Below, one piece after another: positions 42,101 to 50,440 of a stretch of 64,000 bases of DNA. Every line of letters begins with the position of its first letter. Positions within the stretch are counted from its first letter, which is position 1. Source of the DNA: CAYRSS01 sp964426945 (GTDB lineage: Bacteria; Planctomycetota; Phycisphaerae; UBA1845). The DNA lies in the NCBI GenBank assembly GCA_964426945.1, contig CAYRSS010000006.1:62001-126000 (forward strand). The letters run 5' to 3'. The notes below the pieces were generated by a model that was not told the origin of the DNA, ran no database searches, and was given only the letters and a program-made list of their open reading frames with translations. The position numbers were made by a program, and so were the translations under genes.

Positions 42101-44943
42101 GCGTTTCGCAGGGACCGGGAACAGCCTGCTCCGGCGTAACCATCGCCTGCTGCCTGCCGGACGGTTCCTGTGCAGACGTCGATCCGCTGTGTTGCGACGA
42201 ACTGGGCGGCCAGCCCTCGCCGTATGGTGCGCCACAGTGCCTGGGCGATCTCAACGGCACCGGCATTGACGATGCCTGCGAGCCGCCGACGCAGGCCTGC
42301 TGCCTGCCCGACCGTTCGTGCCAGGACCTCGACTACATGGCGTGCGTGAATCTGGGCGGCGATCCGCAGGGTCCGCTCACGTCCTGCATCGCCGGCATCG
42401 TCTGCAACCCGATCAAGTGGGCGCAGCCGCCGGTCTACGACGAGATGCCGCCTCGCCCAGAGTGCTTCAACGGCTGGGACGAGATCTCGCACTTCGCCTG
42501 CCCCGGTTGCCAGATGGTCGCCGACGACTGGCTGTGCAGTGACGCCGATCCGATCAGCGACATTCACTGGTGGGGTTCGTACGTCGGCTGGGACGAGGCG
42601 TCCGGTGCGCCTCCGGATGCGCCGGACCTCTTCCACGTCGGCATCTGGTCAGATGTGAAGGCCACGGCCGCCACGCCGTTCAGCCATCCGGGCGAGCTGC
42701 TATGGCAGTGGATCGTACCCCGTGACATGCTGAACGAGCGTCCGGTGGGTTGCGACATGCACGCGACCCATCCACGCGACACATGCTTCCGCTATGACCT
42801 CCGTCTGCCGGACGGCGAGTTCGAGTGGTTCTACCAGTTGCCGCGCCCGCGCGTGTACTGGATCAGCATATCGGCGGTGTACCTCGCCGGCTCGCCGCCG
42901 GCCTTCCCGTGGGGCTGGAAGACTCGGCCGCACTTCTGGAACGACGACGCGGTGGTCATCACCGCGCCGAACGCTCCGGTGCCGGGCGATCCGTGGCTGG
43001 AGGGTTTCCCGATCGAGGAACCGCCCGGCGTCTCCTGGGACATGGCGTTCGTGCTGACGACCACCCGTTCGCTGGAGGCCAAGTGGTCGCAGCCGATGTT
43101 GCAGCCGTCAGAGAACTTCGACGCCGCCTCCAACCTCTGGCTGCGCGAGGAGACTGCGCCGCCGGTGCCCGTGGCCAAGTGGGATCAGCCACCCGATCCG
43201 GCCTGGTCCGGTCTGCATGCGCACGATGAGATGGCGCTCGGCCTTCATCGGTGGACGACGATCGCCGACGACTGGATTTGCCAGGGCGGCGAAGTTCGCG
43301 ACGTGCACTGGTGGGGCAACTACGAACTTGACGACCTCGGTTTCGAGAAGCGCGGGCAGGGCATCGATCACTTCCACGTCAGCATCCACCTTGCCGTGCC
43401 GGGCCTTCCCGTCTCGAAGCCCACGACGGTGGAGGTTTTCGGCGTTGACATTCCGTTCGCCGCGGCGAACGAGACGTGGACCGGTCTGTTCAACATCGAA
43501 GGCGGACGCATCTACCTCTACACCTTCGACCTGCCGACTCCGTTTGATCAGGCGGCGGGAGAGCAATACTGGATCGACATCACGGCTTTCGCCGTGAATC
43601 CGATGCAGCCCGCAGTCTGGCGTTGGCAGGAGGCGCGACGCGACATCGCGCCCATCCTCGGCGTGTCGCCGGCTGTGAGCCGGGCAGAGAGCGATACGCA
43701 ACCCCCGTCGCCGTGGCAGTTTATCTCGTGGCCGCCGGTGCCGCCGGGCACGCAGACGCGGTACAGCGACATGGCGTTCCAGGTGACGGCGGGGCGGATC
43801 GGCGACGTGAATAAGGTCGTGGCCGACGACTTCCGCTCCGACGGACGTCCGGTGCGTGCCCTGCAATGGTGGGGCAGCTACTTCGATCCGCGGTATGAGG
43901 AAGCCACGGGTATCGATCCGCAGCGCCAGGTCGACGGCTGGCTCCTGACTTTCCACTGGGCGGACAACGAGATTCCGTACCCGGTGGATCCGACCTGCCC
44001 GCCGGACCTGGTCAACGGCCCGGATCCGCCTCCGACGGCGCTGGGCTGCTACTTCATCCCGCGCGATGGTGTGCTTCGCGTGGGGACCGGCGCGGTCGAC
44101 TGCCTCGGCCATCCCGTCTACGCCTACTATGCGGATCTCTCGCAGGCCTGCTTGCTGTGCAGCGAGCGTGATCCGCGGACGAGCTGGTACCCGGCCCAGC
44201 CGGGGTCGTTCAACGAGGAGCGCGGCGAGCGCTACTGGCTGTCGATCCAGGCGGTGGTGGGCGCGGAATGGCGCCTGCCCGAGTGCGACCTGGTGTACAC
44301 CGGTCGTCTGCCGAGCGACTTGTCGGGCAATTCAGGTGACTTCTGGGGCTGGATGACGACCTCGAACCCCGCCGGCGACGCCTGGCTGAACTCGGCCTGC
44401 GTCGGCGAGATCGTGTCGTGGACGCCGTGGCCGCCGGATTGCTGGGAGTACGGCCGGTGGGACAAGCAGCCGCACCTTTGCCCGCTGCTGCCGCCTCCGC
44501 CGGTGGATATGGCTTTCGAGCTGCTCACACCTCATCCCGCCGCCGGCGCCTGCTGCTGGCCGGATGGAAGTTGTACCGACGGATCGCTGGCGCAGTGCGC
44601 CGGGTTTGTCTGCAACGTGAATAACTTCCTCGCCTGCTCGCCGAACTGCGTGCTGGGTGATGTGGACGGCAACGGTGTCGTCAACGCCGGCGACCGCGGC
44701 GTGATTTCGGCCAACTTCGGCCAGACCGCGCCGCAGCTCGTGTGCATCTGCGATCTGGACGGCAACGGCGTGATCAACCCGGCCGATCGCGGTGTGGTGT
44801 CGGCCAACATCGGGCTTCAGACTCCGCTGCCCGACTTCCAGAACGGCAGCGGCCTGAACAACGGCATGCCTGACGGCCGGTTCCCGCCGGGCGGCGTGTT
44901 CTATGGACCGGGGACGCAGTGCGCGAGCGTGATGTGTCCGTGA
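39157..44943 (+). CDS. Giant secreted protein with six ADDW/WWGS modules and dockerin-like ends
   Basis: This is a protein of 1928 residues. ATG 39157 has GGAGG 8 bases upstream. The signal peptide includes VAMMAVLAAPPRRSHA. After a 210-residue N-terminal domain come six copies of a module of 150-220 residues. Each has a KWxQPP opening, a GWDE strand, ADDWxC, a WWGSYxGW strand, and a WTDVPAG...FSHPG, YWLSVAA, PWGWKTRP and DDAVVI end. Openings lie near 39799, 40449, 41368, 42415, 43180 and 43800. A second-type dockerin pair (NGDVNRDGIINSIDINLV, RADVNCDGMVSPQDLAVL) sits between modules 2 and 3. Three ACCLPDGSC-type Cys units precede module 4. The end has DVDGNGVVNAGDRGVISANF, DLDGNGVINPADRGVVSANI and a diverged copy of the GPGTxCxxxxCP tail. 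It resembles the planctomycete DUF7901 type. Ligand unknown. Confidence 0.82.
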   Translation: MVHLFFIAPVGATRIRPCAFHHGVCAFVAMMAVLAAPPRRSHAITVLYQAPGTSVTTGLAHSDVEFENPLAGGETVLSQPLFEWRDADYLAGPPPWYDDWTVAGAGVIDGNANEVWMRQAGQSITTSTTRSGRWMSVHLIGDANDGVADVHVDGVLVATLDMGSNLLDRAVVLVSGLADTLHQVRVSSVGPGALRGVDVAAFGAALLGPPPDSYKWQQPPQPLSSGPVYDGWDELSVFLGPQIGADDWVCETSDPVTRIRWWGSYLGWKEPVPPYLPDAFHLTMWTDVPAGTDQEFSHPGQVIWGVDCFDYTWEFVGWDYSPITHEIEATFLFTQELRPEEYFQQPGVSAIYWLSVAAFEPLGQPTDYPWGWKTRPRDPTSPAPDDAVVIWAPTDPQPGMVFQAGAPLWFPTPDESWDFAFELESAPLLSVVKFVSEPEPDPAGGPCYFGFDEESVWWIPPGQIVADDWLCADDLPVTALEWWGSYQFWVEPFPPADAPEMFHVGIWTDVPAGVDQPFSHPGQMVWEFWAPRGALQEVTDLCDEYPTQFHSYTDQSFRYRLDLPREWWFWQESNPPAVNIYWLSVAAWYPAGPPCACNGDVNRDGIINSIDINLVQFSFGCPVGTGNLVCDRADVNCDGMVSPQDLAVLNCQFAGVPWPPNQQCCVQVPGPRTGHPWGWKTRPHRPLAPDDAVRIFDPVEPALGAAYLLGMPVETLEEGSWDTAFVIWSSDPRPPLMKWSQPPVVYTGGEPFFNGWDEISVFGGPQVVADDWVCSTETPVTDVHWWGSFLGWRETYPPSFALPDSFQLAIWTDVPAGVDQPFSHPGAVLWEHPCVDYTWEFVGWDVDPRDGTGANLDSLFRFTCDLPPGAWFDQGPVNSIFWLSIAAMYPTLPGPSPTWGWKTTPRLDAQSPDDAVVVFDPLTPLIGMTYGAGAPLWWPTPESSWDVAFELTTRDVTPPEACCLPLGACTDVTPDVCNQQLGVSQGPGTACSGVTIACCLPDGSCADVDPLCCDELGGQPSPYGAPQCLGDLNGTGIDDACEPPTQACCLPDRSCQDLDYMACVNLGGDPQGPLTSCIAGIVCNPIKWAQPPVYDEMPPRPECFNGWDEISHFACPGCQMVADDWLCSDADPISDIHWWGSYVGWDEASGAPPDAPDLFHVGIWSDVKATAATPFSHPGELLWQWIVPRDMLNERPVGCDMHATHPRDTCFRYDLRLPDGEFEWFYQLPRPRVYWISISAVYLAGSPPAFPWGWKTRPHFWNDDAVVITAPNAPVPGDPWLEGFPIEEPPGVSWDMAFVLTTTRSLEAKWSQPMLQPSENFDAASNLWLREETAPPVPVAKWDQPPDPAWSGLHAHDEMALGLHRWTTIADDWICQGGEVRDVHWWGNYELDDLGFEKRGQGIDHFHVSIHLAVPGLPVSKPTTVEVFGVDIPFAAANETWTGLFNIEGGRIYLYTFDLPTPFDQAAGEQYWIDITAFAVNPMQPAVWRWQEARRDIAPILGVSPAVSRAESDTQPPSPWQFISWPPVPPGTQTRYSDMAFQVTAGRIGDVNKVVADDFRSDGRPVRALQWWGSYFDPRYEEATGIDPQRQVDGWLLTFHWADNEIPYPVDPTCPPDLVNGPDPPPTALGCYFIPRDGVLRVGTGAVDCLGHPVYAYYADLSQACLLCSERDPRTSWYPAQPGSFNEERGERYWLSIQAVVGAEWRLPECDLVYTGRLPSDLSGNSGDFWGWMTTSNPAGDAWLNSACVGEIVSWTPWPPDCWEYGRWDKQPHLCPLLPPPPVDMAFELLTPHPAAGACCWPDGSCTDGSLAQCAGFVCNVNNFLACSPNCVLGDVDGNGVVNAGDRGVISANFGQTAPQLVCICDLDGNGVINPADRGVVSANIGLQTPLPDFQNGSGLNNGMPDGRFPPGGVFYGPGTQCASVMCP

Positions 44944-45038
44944 CCGGCCTGGTGCGCGGCGCGCCGCCCGGGGGCGGAGGGCGGGCGCGCCGCCTTCGAT
45001 CGACAGGATCGACCGCCCCCCCAGCGAAGGAGAATCAA

Positions 45039-45824
45039 ATGAGGAGCATCGCGCGATGGTCCGTCGCGGTCCTGTTCGCCGGATGCATGGTGCACTGGAC
45101 GACTCCGGCCGTGGCCCAGCCGACCGTCACTGGAACCCTGAGCAACTTCGACGTCGTCAACACGACCGGGCAGGAAGCCAACGACTTCGACGTCGTGCTC
45201 GGGGGCGTCGCGCCCGGCGACATCGACAGCCTGTACACGGGGGACTATCCCAACGTGAGTGTGATGCCTGCATCCGGCGGGACCCGAATCCGCTGGAGCG
45301 GCTCGTCCACGCCGCCCGGCGGGTTCGCCCACTTCGGGCTGACCCTGGCGGGCGACGTCGATCCTGTCGCCGTGCAGATGAACTGGACGTTCAACGGCAG
45401 CAATACGGGTAACCTGCCTGATGTGTGGCAGATCTGGAACTCGCTGCTCAGCGGCGTTGTCCAGGATGACATCACCAATCGCTCGACCGTTGACCTGCTG
45501 ATTCAGCGCAGGGTGAACGAGCGGGTCGAACCGGTGTCGCTGACGGACCTGCTTCGCGGAGGACAGTTGTGGAACTCGGCGATTCTGATCGACCCGGTAC
45601 CGATTCCGCTGCCGTCGGGCGCGACGGCGCTCTATGACTACGACGGCTTCCCGATGCCGGGCAATGTCCTGATGTTCTACGACGTGTTTACGACGCTCGA
45701 CCCCGACGTTCGGCTGATGACGTTCCTGAATGGGGCGGCTGTCATTCCCGAGCCGGCGACGCTGGCCCTGATGATCGGCGCCGTGGTCATGCTCGCAGGA
45801 CGGCGGCTTCACCGTCGGCCGTAA
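45039..45824 (+). CDS. PEP-CTERM sorted exported protein
   Basis: This is a protein of 261 residues. ATG 45039 has AAGGAG at ideal spacing. The signal peptide (WSVAVLFAGCMVHWTTPAVA) ends at Ala-x-Ala. The body is a beta-rich domain of about 200 residues (TVTGTLSNFDVVNTTGQEAN and DFDVVLGGVAPGDIDSLY), unrecognised. The C-terminus has the PEP-CTERM sorting signal: IPEPATLALMIGAVVMLAG then RRLHRRP, that is PEP motif, membrane helix and basic tail. An exosortase encoded elsewhere would cleave it. It therefore uses a different sorting route from its dockerin-tailed neighbours. Confidence 0.88.
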   Translation: MRSIARWSVAVLFAGCMVHWTTPAVAQPTVTGTLSNFDVVNTTGQEANDFDVVLGGVAPGDIDSLYTGDYPNVSVMPASGGTRIRWSGSSTPPGGFAHFGLTLAGDVDPVAVQMNWTFNGSNTGNLPDVWQIWNSLLSGVVQDDITNRSTVDLLIQRRVNERVEPVSLTDLLRGGQLWNSAILIDPVPIPLPSGATALYDYDGFPMPGNVLMFYDVFTTLDPDVRLMTFLNGAAVIPEPATLALMIGAVVMLAGRRLHRRP

Positions 45825-46207
45825 GTCGGAAGTTCCGCCCCGGCTACGGGACGAATGATCGAGGCGCGGCCGCGTGTCCAGGCGGACAGGCGTAGCGACC
45901 GCGCCAGGAGCGTGAAGGAAGCACCGGGGCCCCGCGGCAGGAAGCCGCGGGGCCTTTGGCGTTTCCGGAGTTCCAGATCAAGCTACTCTCAAGTCAAACA
46001 AAGCAAAACGCAGTCGATTCCCTGCCCGTGAGCCACGCCGTGGCCCGCGGGATGCCAGACGGAATCCGCGGGTGGACCGCGCGCGATCCCCGACCCGGCC
46101 TGGGTGGCGGGGGCGTTGGGATCTGCTTTCAACGCGGCTCCGCCGGCGTCCGGACGGACTTCGACTCTCCGCGGCGCCGGGCGACCGCCACCCGGGAGCA
46201 GCGAATC
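45825..46207. other. Intergenic region with terminator
   Basis: The region holds the hairpin at 45928-45957. The remainder, about 45960-46207, precedes the protease gene. Its open frame on the plus strand lacks a ribosome site and a signal peptide. No other gene is seen. Confidence 0.5.
45928..45957 (+). terminator. Intrinsic terminator after the PEP-CTERM gene
   Basis: GGCCCCGCGGC (45928-45938) pairs perfectly with GCCGCGGGGCC (45944-45954) around AGGAA. TTT follows. The stem is 11 bp and all but two pairs are next to G or C. Confidence 0.85.
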
Positions 46208-49200
46208 ATGCAAACCACCTTCGTCTGGATCCGGCCTCGGCCGGTCCTGTGGATCGTCGCCGCCGTGCTCGTCGGTGTCGCCGAATCGTCGGCCGAGCAG
46301 CGATGGATTGCGGTGCGCGACGACGGCAGCACCGCCGCAGTTGCCGCCGCGGCCGCGTCAGCTCCGGAAGTTCACGTCGTGAAAGCCGGCTTGGATGAGC
46401 TTGTGGTCGACGTCACGCTGACCGGCCTGCTCGTCCATGAGCGGTTCACGACGGAGGGGGCCTTCGCCGCGGTCGGCTGGCCTGACGCCGCCGTTCCCGG
46501 CGGAGTCGGCACGCCGGCCGTGCCGGCTGTCCGGCGGCTTCTGGTCGCGCCGCACGGCGCAACCCTCTCGGCGGAGGTCGAGCTCTCGGCTGCGATAGCC
46601 ATCGACCGCGCCGCGGCCGGTGTCCCGCTGCGCCTGGTGCCGGTCCAGCCGCCCGTGGAGAAGATCCCGGGTGCCATGGAACGGGCCGTGTTTCAGTGGG
46701 ACAAGGCAGCCTATGCGCTGGATGCCTTCCTGCCTGAATCGAGAGTCGCCGTCGAAGAACTGGGCTTGATGGCGGGACTGCGGTTGGTCGCGCTCACGGT
46801 ATATCCGGTCGCGTACAACCCGGTGCAGGAGCGGCTGCATGTGTACCGCACGATGCGAACCCGTGTGCGGTTCGAAGGCGGCGCGTTGCCGGCGAGTCAT
46901 CGCGCGCCAGCAGCCCGCCTGGCGGCGCTGCTGCTGAATCCTCCCCCGTCCCCGGTGCTCCGGGAAGGCGCGGGCAACTTCCACGTGATCGCTGCGCCCG
47001 AGTTTGCGGAGACGATTGCCGGGTTTGCCGCCGCGAAAACGGCGCAGGGCTTCGAGGTGACGACCTGGATCCCGTCGGCCGGTTCCACGACGGAGCAGAT
47101 CAAGGCCCACATCGCGGCGCTCTGGGCGGACCCCGAAACGGCGCCTGACTACGTGCTGCTCGTAGGCGACACGAACTCGATTCCCCACTGGGTCGGCGTG
47201 GGCGCGGACAATCCGGCTACGGATCTCTACTACGTGTGCCTGGACGGGACGGGCGACTGGATGCCCGATCTGGCGATCGGGCGCTTCCCGGTCCGGTCGA
47301 TCCCCCAGCTCGAGGCAATCATCGAGAAGACGCTCGCCTTCGAGGAAGGTGCGTACACGGATCCCGGCTACTTGCTGCGGGCCGTGTTCATGGCGTCGGA
47401 AGACAACTACAGCATCACGGAGGGGACGCACGAGTGGACGATTACCACGCACCTCGACCCCGCAAACTTCGTGAGCGACAGGCTCTATTCGCACACGTGG
47501 AGCGCGACGCCGCAGCAGGTCCGTGACGCCTTCAACGGCGGGCGGCTCTTCGGCATCTACAGCGGCCACGGCGGCGAGTTTTCCTGGGCCGACGGTCCGC
47601 CGTTCTCCCAGGCGGACGTTCGCGGCCTGTTCAACGACGGGTACTACCCCTTCGTCTGCAGCTTTGCCTGTCTGACGGGTAGTTACGCGGAGCCCGAGTG
47701 CTTCGCGGAAACCTGGATCGTCGAACCCGCCAGGGGTGCGGCCGCCGTGTGGGCGTCGTCCGTGACCAGCTACTGGACCGAGGACGACGTGCTGCAGAAG
47801 CGGCTGTTCGACGCGTTCTACAAGGACTACGTCCGCGAACTGGGCCCGGCGATCAATCACACCCGCGTGCAGTATGCCGCCCAGATGGGCACCGGGGCGA
47901 CGACTCGGCGGTACTTCGAGATGTACAACCTTCTCGGCGATCCGTCGCTCTACATCCCCGATGCCGAAGCCGCGCTTCGCGTCACGCCTACCGGCGTCTT
48001 CCGCAGTGAAGGCCCGTCGGGCGGACCGTTCCAGCCGGCGGCCCGGGCCTACCAGGTGCGCAACCTGGCGGAGTATCGCATCGATTATGTCGTGACGATC
48101 CCGGGGGCAGTCCCGTGGCTACTGTTGGGCGGGGCGACCAGCGGTTCGCTTGATCCGGGGGCGACCGCCGACGTTTCCGTTCAAATTGACGGTGCCGCCG
48201 CCGCCGCGATGGAGAACGGCCTGCATACCGCGTCGGTCGAGTTCAGCAACACGACCGATCACGTCGGCGACAGCATCCGCGCCGTGGAGCTGGAGATCGG
48301 CCGGTACGTCTACACGTCGCTCGACGTTCCGAAGCCCATCAGCGACCTGGCTGTCGTCAGCAGCACGCTGGAGGTGAGCGACGTGTTCTGCGTGGGTGAC
48401 GTCGACGTGGCCGTCGACATCACGCACACCTACATCGGTGATCTCGTTGTGGAACTCCGCTCGCCGCGGGGTGATACGGTCGTGTTGCACAATCGCGGCG
48501 GGGGCGCCGCCGACAACCTGATCGCCAGCTACGACGATGAGGGGCAGGCTCCGAGCGGACCCGGTGCGTTGTCCGATTTCGATCTGGCACCAGCGACAGG
48601 GCTCTGGACGCTGACGGTTCGAGACCAGGCCGGCGGCGACGTGGGCACGCTGAACGGGTGGTCGCTGCGCGTGCTGCCGCTGGGTGATACATGTCCGCCG
48701 GTCGCGCAGGATCTCATGGTCGAGACCTCGGTGGGCCTGCCGGTGGATATCACGCTCCAGGGCGTGTCTGCGGCCGGTCTGCCGCTGACCTTCGTCATTG
48801 ACACGCTCCCCGCCGAGGGCGCCCTGATCGACCCGCTGCACGGCGTGATTGTCGCGGCGCCTCACGCCCTGGCCGAAGTGGGTGACATCGTGTTGTATGT
48901 GCCGGACTGCTCGTACAGCGGGCCAGATGTTTTCACCTATCACGTCAGCGACGGACTCGAATCGCCACCGGCCGAGGTTGGTATTGTCGTGGGAGGTCCG
49001 CTGGAGGTCGTCGGCTATACACTCGACACGGATCCTGGATGGCTCCGCGAGGGGCTCTGGGCATTCGGCCGGCCCACGGGGCAGGGCGGCTACGGCCGCG
49101 ATCCCGTCGCCGGCCACACCGGGGTGAACGTGTTCGGCTACAACCTGGCGGGCGACTACGAGAACAGTCTGCCGGTCCGCTGTCTGACCACGTCACCGTT

Positions 49201-49690
49201 CGATCTCAGCGGCTTGTCGTCGGTCGAGCTGCGCTTCTGGCGATGGCTGGGGGTCGAGTCCGCCAGCTACGACCACGCATCGGTCGACGTGTCCGTCGAC
49301 GGCGTTCACTGGACCACGGTCTGGGCGCACAGCGGGTCAGCGCTCATGGACTCAGCCTGGACTGAGATGCGCCTCGACATCGGCGAAGTGGCCGACGGCA
49401 TGTCGGCCGTGCAGATCCGTTGGAGCATGGGGCCGACGGATGGCTCCGTGACCTACCCCGGATGGAATATCGATGACATCTCGCTGTGGGCCCGCTTGAC
49501 CGATCCGCCGGTCGGCGACTTCAGCGGCGACGGCGTCGTGGATCTGACGGACTTCGCGCGACTGGTTGGTTGTCTCCATGGCCCTCAGGGCGAAAGCGGT
49601 ATTGAGTGCGTGTGCGCCGAGCTTGATGGTGACGGTGATGTGGACATGGTCGACTTCGTGCTGCTGAGCCGGCTCGTCACAGCGCCGTAG
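46208..49690 (+). CDS. Gingipain-like (C25) cysteine protease with P-domain and dockerin
   Basis: This is a protein of 1160 residues. ATG 46208 follows GGGAG. A signal peptide (RPVLWIVAAVLVGVAESSA) is followed by a C25 propeptide-like region to about residue 255. The catalytic domain (about 255-585) has SGHGGEFSWADG with the catalytic His near 452 and the catalytic Cys in SFACLTGSYAEPEC near 487. Then come an Ig-like strand region, a proprotein-convertase P-domain (VGDVDVAVDITHTYIGDLVV and GLWTLTVRDQAGGDVGTLNG) and a cadherin-like part (PPVAQDLMVETSVGLPVDIT). A lectin-like sandwich with WNIDDISLW follows. The end is a dockerin pair (GDFSGDGVVDLTDFARLVGC and DGDGDVDMVDFVLL). It is probably secreted. 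The pair is a canonical dockerin type, unlike the DRG-type of its neighbours. Confidence 0.88.
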   Translation: MQTTFVWIRPRPVLWIVAAVLVGVAESSAEQRWIAVRDDGSTAAVAAAAASAPEVHVVKAGLDELVVDVTLTGLLVHERFTTEGAFAAVGWPDAAVPGGVGTPAVPAVRRLLVAPHGATLSAEVELSAAIAIDRAAAGVPLRLVPVQPPVEKIPGAMERAVFQWDKAAYALDAFLPESRVAVEELGLMAGLRLVALTVYPVAYNPVQERLHVYRTMRTRVRFEGGALPASHRAPAARLAALLLNPPPSPVLREGAGNFHVIAAPEFAETIAGFAAAKTAQGFEVTTWIPSAGSTTEQIKAHIAALWADPETAPDYVLLVGDTNSIPHWVGVGADNPATDLYYVCLDGTGDWMPDLAIGRFPVRSIPQLEAIIEKTLAFEEGAYTDPGYLLRAVFMASEDNYSITEGTHEWTITTHLDPANFVSDRLYSHTWSATPQQVRDAFNGGRLFGIYSGHGGEFSWADGPPFSQADVRGLFNDGYYPFVCSFACLTGSYAEPECFAETWIVEPARGAAAVWASSVTSYWTEDDVLQKRLFDAFYKDYVRELGPAINHTRVQYAAQMGTGATTRRYFEMYNLLGDPSLYIPDAEAALRVTPTGVFRSEGPSGGPFQPAARAYQVRNLAEYRIDYVVTIPGAVPWLLLGGATSGSLDPGATADVSVQIDGAAAAAMENGLHTASVEFSNTTDHVGDSIRAVELEIGRYVYTSLDVPKPISDLAVVSSTLEVSDVFCVGDVDVAVDITHTYIGDLVVELRSPRGDTVVLHNRGGGAADNLIASYDDEGQAPSGPGALSDFDLAPATGLWTLTVRDQAGGDVGTLNGWSLRVLPLGDTCPPVAQDLMVETSVGLPVDITLQGVSAAGLPLTFVIDTLPAEGALIDPLHGVIVAAPHALAEVGDIVLYVPDCSYSGPDVFTYHVSDGLESPPAEVGIVVGGPLEVVGYTLDTDPGWLREGLWAFGRPTGQGGYGRDPVAGHTGVNVFGYNLAGDYENSLPVRCLTTSPFDLSGLSSVELRFWRWLGVESASYDHASVDVSVDGVHWTTVWAHSGSALMDSAWTEMRLDIGEVADGMSAVQIRWSMGPTDGSVTYPGWNIDDISLWARLTDPPVGDFSGDGVVDLTDFARLVGCLHGPQGESGIECVCAELDGDGDVDMVDFVLLSRLVTAP

Positions 49691-50176
49691 GCGACGGATG
49701 GCTTCCGGGCCGGCGGGCGCCAGCCGTCCGCCGGTCCGCACGACGCAGCACGATGATTGCGGCGGACGGGTTGGTCACGGATCCGAGCGATCTCATGCAC
49801 GGGCGTTCCGCCGAGCCGGAGTTTGCACGGGCAGCGGCTGCGTCACGGTCTGGAATTCCGGTCGGGCTGTTCGAGATTCAGGGTTGAGGTTTGCATCCCT
49901 GCTGCGGAGACCCCGAATCCGCAAGCCGCAATCTCATTCCGAATCCTCAACCGGCGTGAACAATACCTCACCCGGAAACGCGAAACCCGGCGAAAAGTAC
50001 CGGGTGGTCCGGAACGATCAGGATCGGGGATTCCGTCGGCGTGGCTGGGCACGCGCCCCGCCCTCCCGGATCAATCCGCCCTCGCGCGGTCGGGTCCGCT
50101 CGCCGGGCAAGGCGTGCCGCGTTCGCGCTGCCGGGCGGCCGCGTGCGGCGAGACTTCACCGCAGGGCGGAGCCGGA
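49691..50176. other. Intergenic region between protease and acyl carrier protein genes
   Basis: The genes on either side converge. Short open frames exist on both strands but none has a ribosome site or a recognisable product. I see no convincing gene or terminator. The stretch around 49880-50000 is slightly less GC-rich. Confidence 0.45.
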
Positions 50177-50422
50177 TCATGCCTTGACGTATCGTTCGAT
50201 GTAGTCGGCCGCCGCGGCGACGGACTGGACGGCCAGGGCCTCCTCCTGCTTCATGTCGATGTCGAATTCCTCTTCAAACGCCGCGACCAGTTCGAGGCTC
50301 TGCACGGATTCGGCGCCGAGGTCGAAGACGAAGTGCGAGTCCGGCGCGATTTCCGACGGATCGAGCCCCAGCACGCGGGCGGTAACCTGGGTGACACGGT
50401 TGAGCGTGGTCGGGTGTGCCAT
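50177..50422 (-). CDS. Acyl carrier protein
   Basis: This is a protein of 81 residues, the usual size. The start ATG (complement of 50420-50422) has a perfect AAGGAGG on the minus strand 6 bases away. The phosphopantetheine attachment Ser is in FDLGAESVQSLELVAAFEEE, the classic DSL motif with Glu for Asp. The third and fourth helices are acidic (EFDIDMKQEEA, VAAAADYIERY). It carries acyl chains in fatty acid or a specialised synthesis. No fab gene is adjacent, so the acyl pathway it serves cannot be stated. It may instead work with the neighbouring acyl-CoA synthetase. A repeat element lies between its start and that gene's end. Confidence 0.92.
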   Translation of the reverse strand: MAHPTTLNRVTQVTARVLGLDPSEIAPDSHFVFDLGAESVQSLELVAAFEEEFDIDMKQEEALAVQSVAAAADYIERYVKA

Positions 50423-50440
50423 GATGATCCTCCTTAGGGG

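Noticed and set aside
39946..42636. Minus-strand frame of 896 codons opposite the giant modular gene
   Set aside because: The plus-strand protein has repeating modules, a signal peptide and a strong ribosome site.
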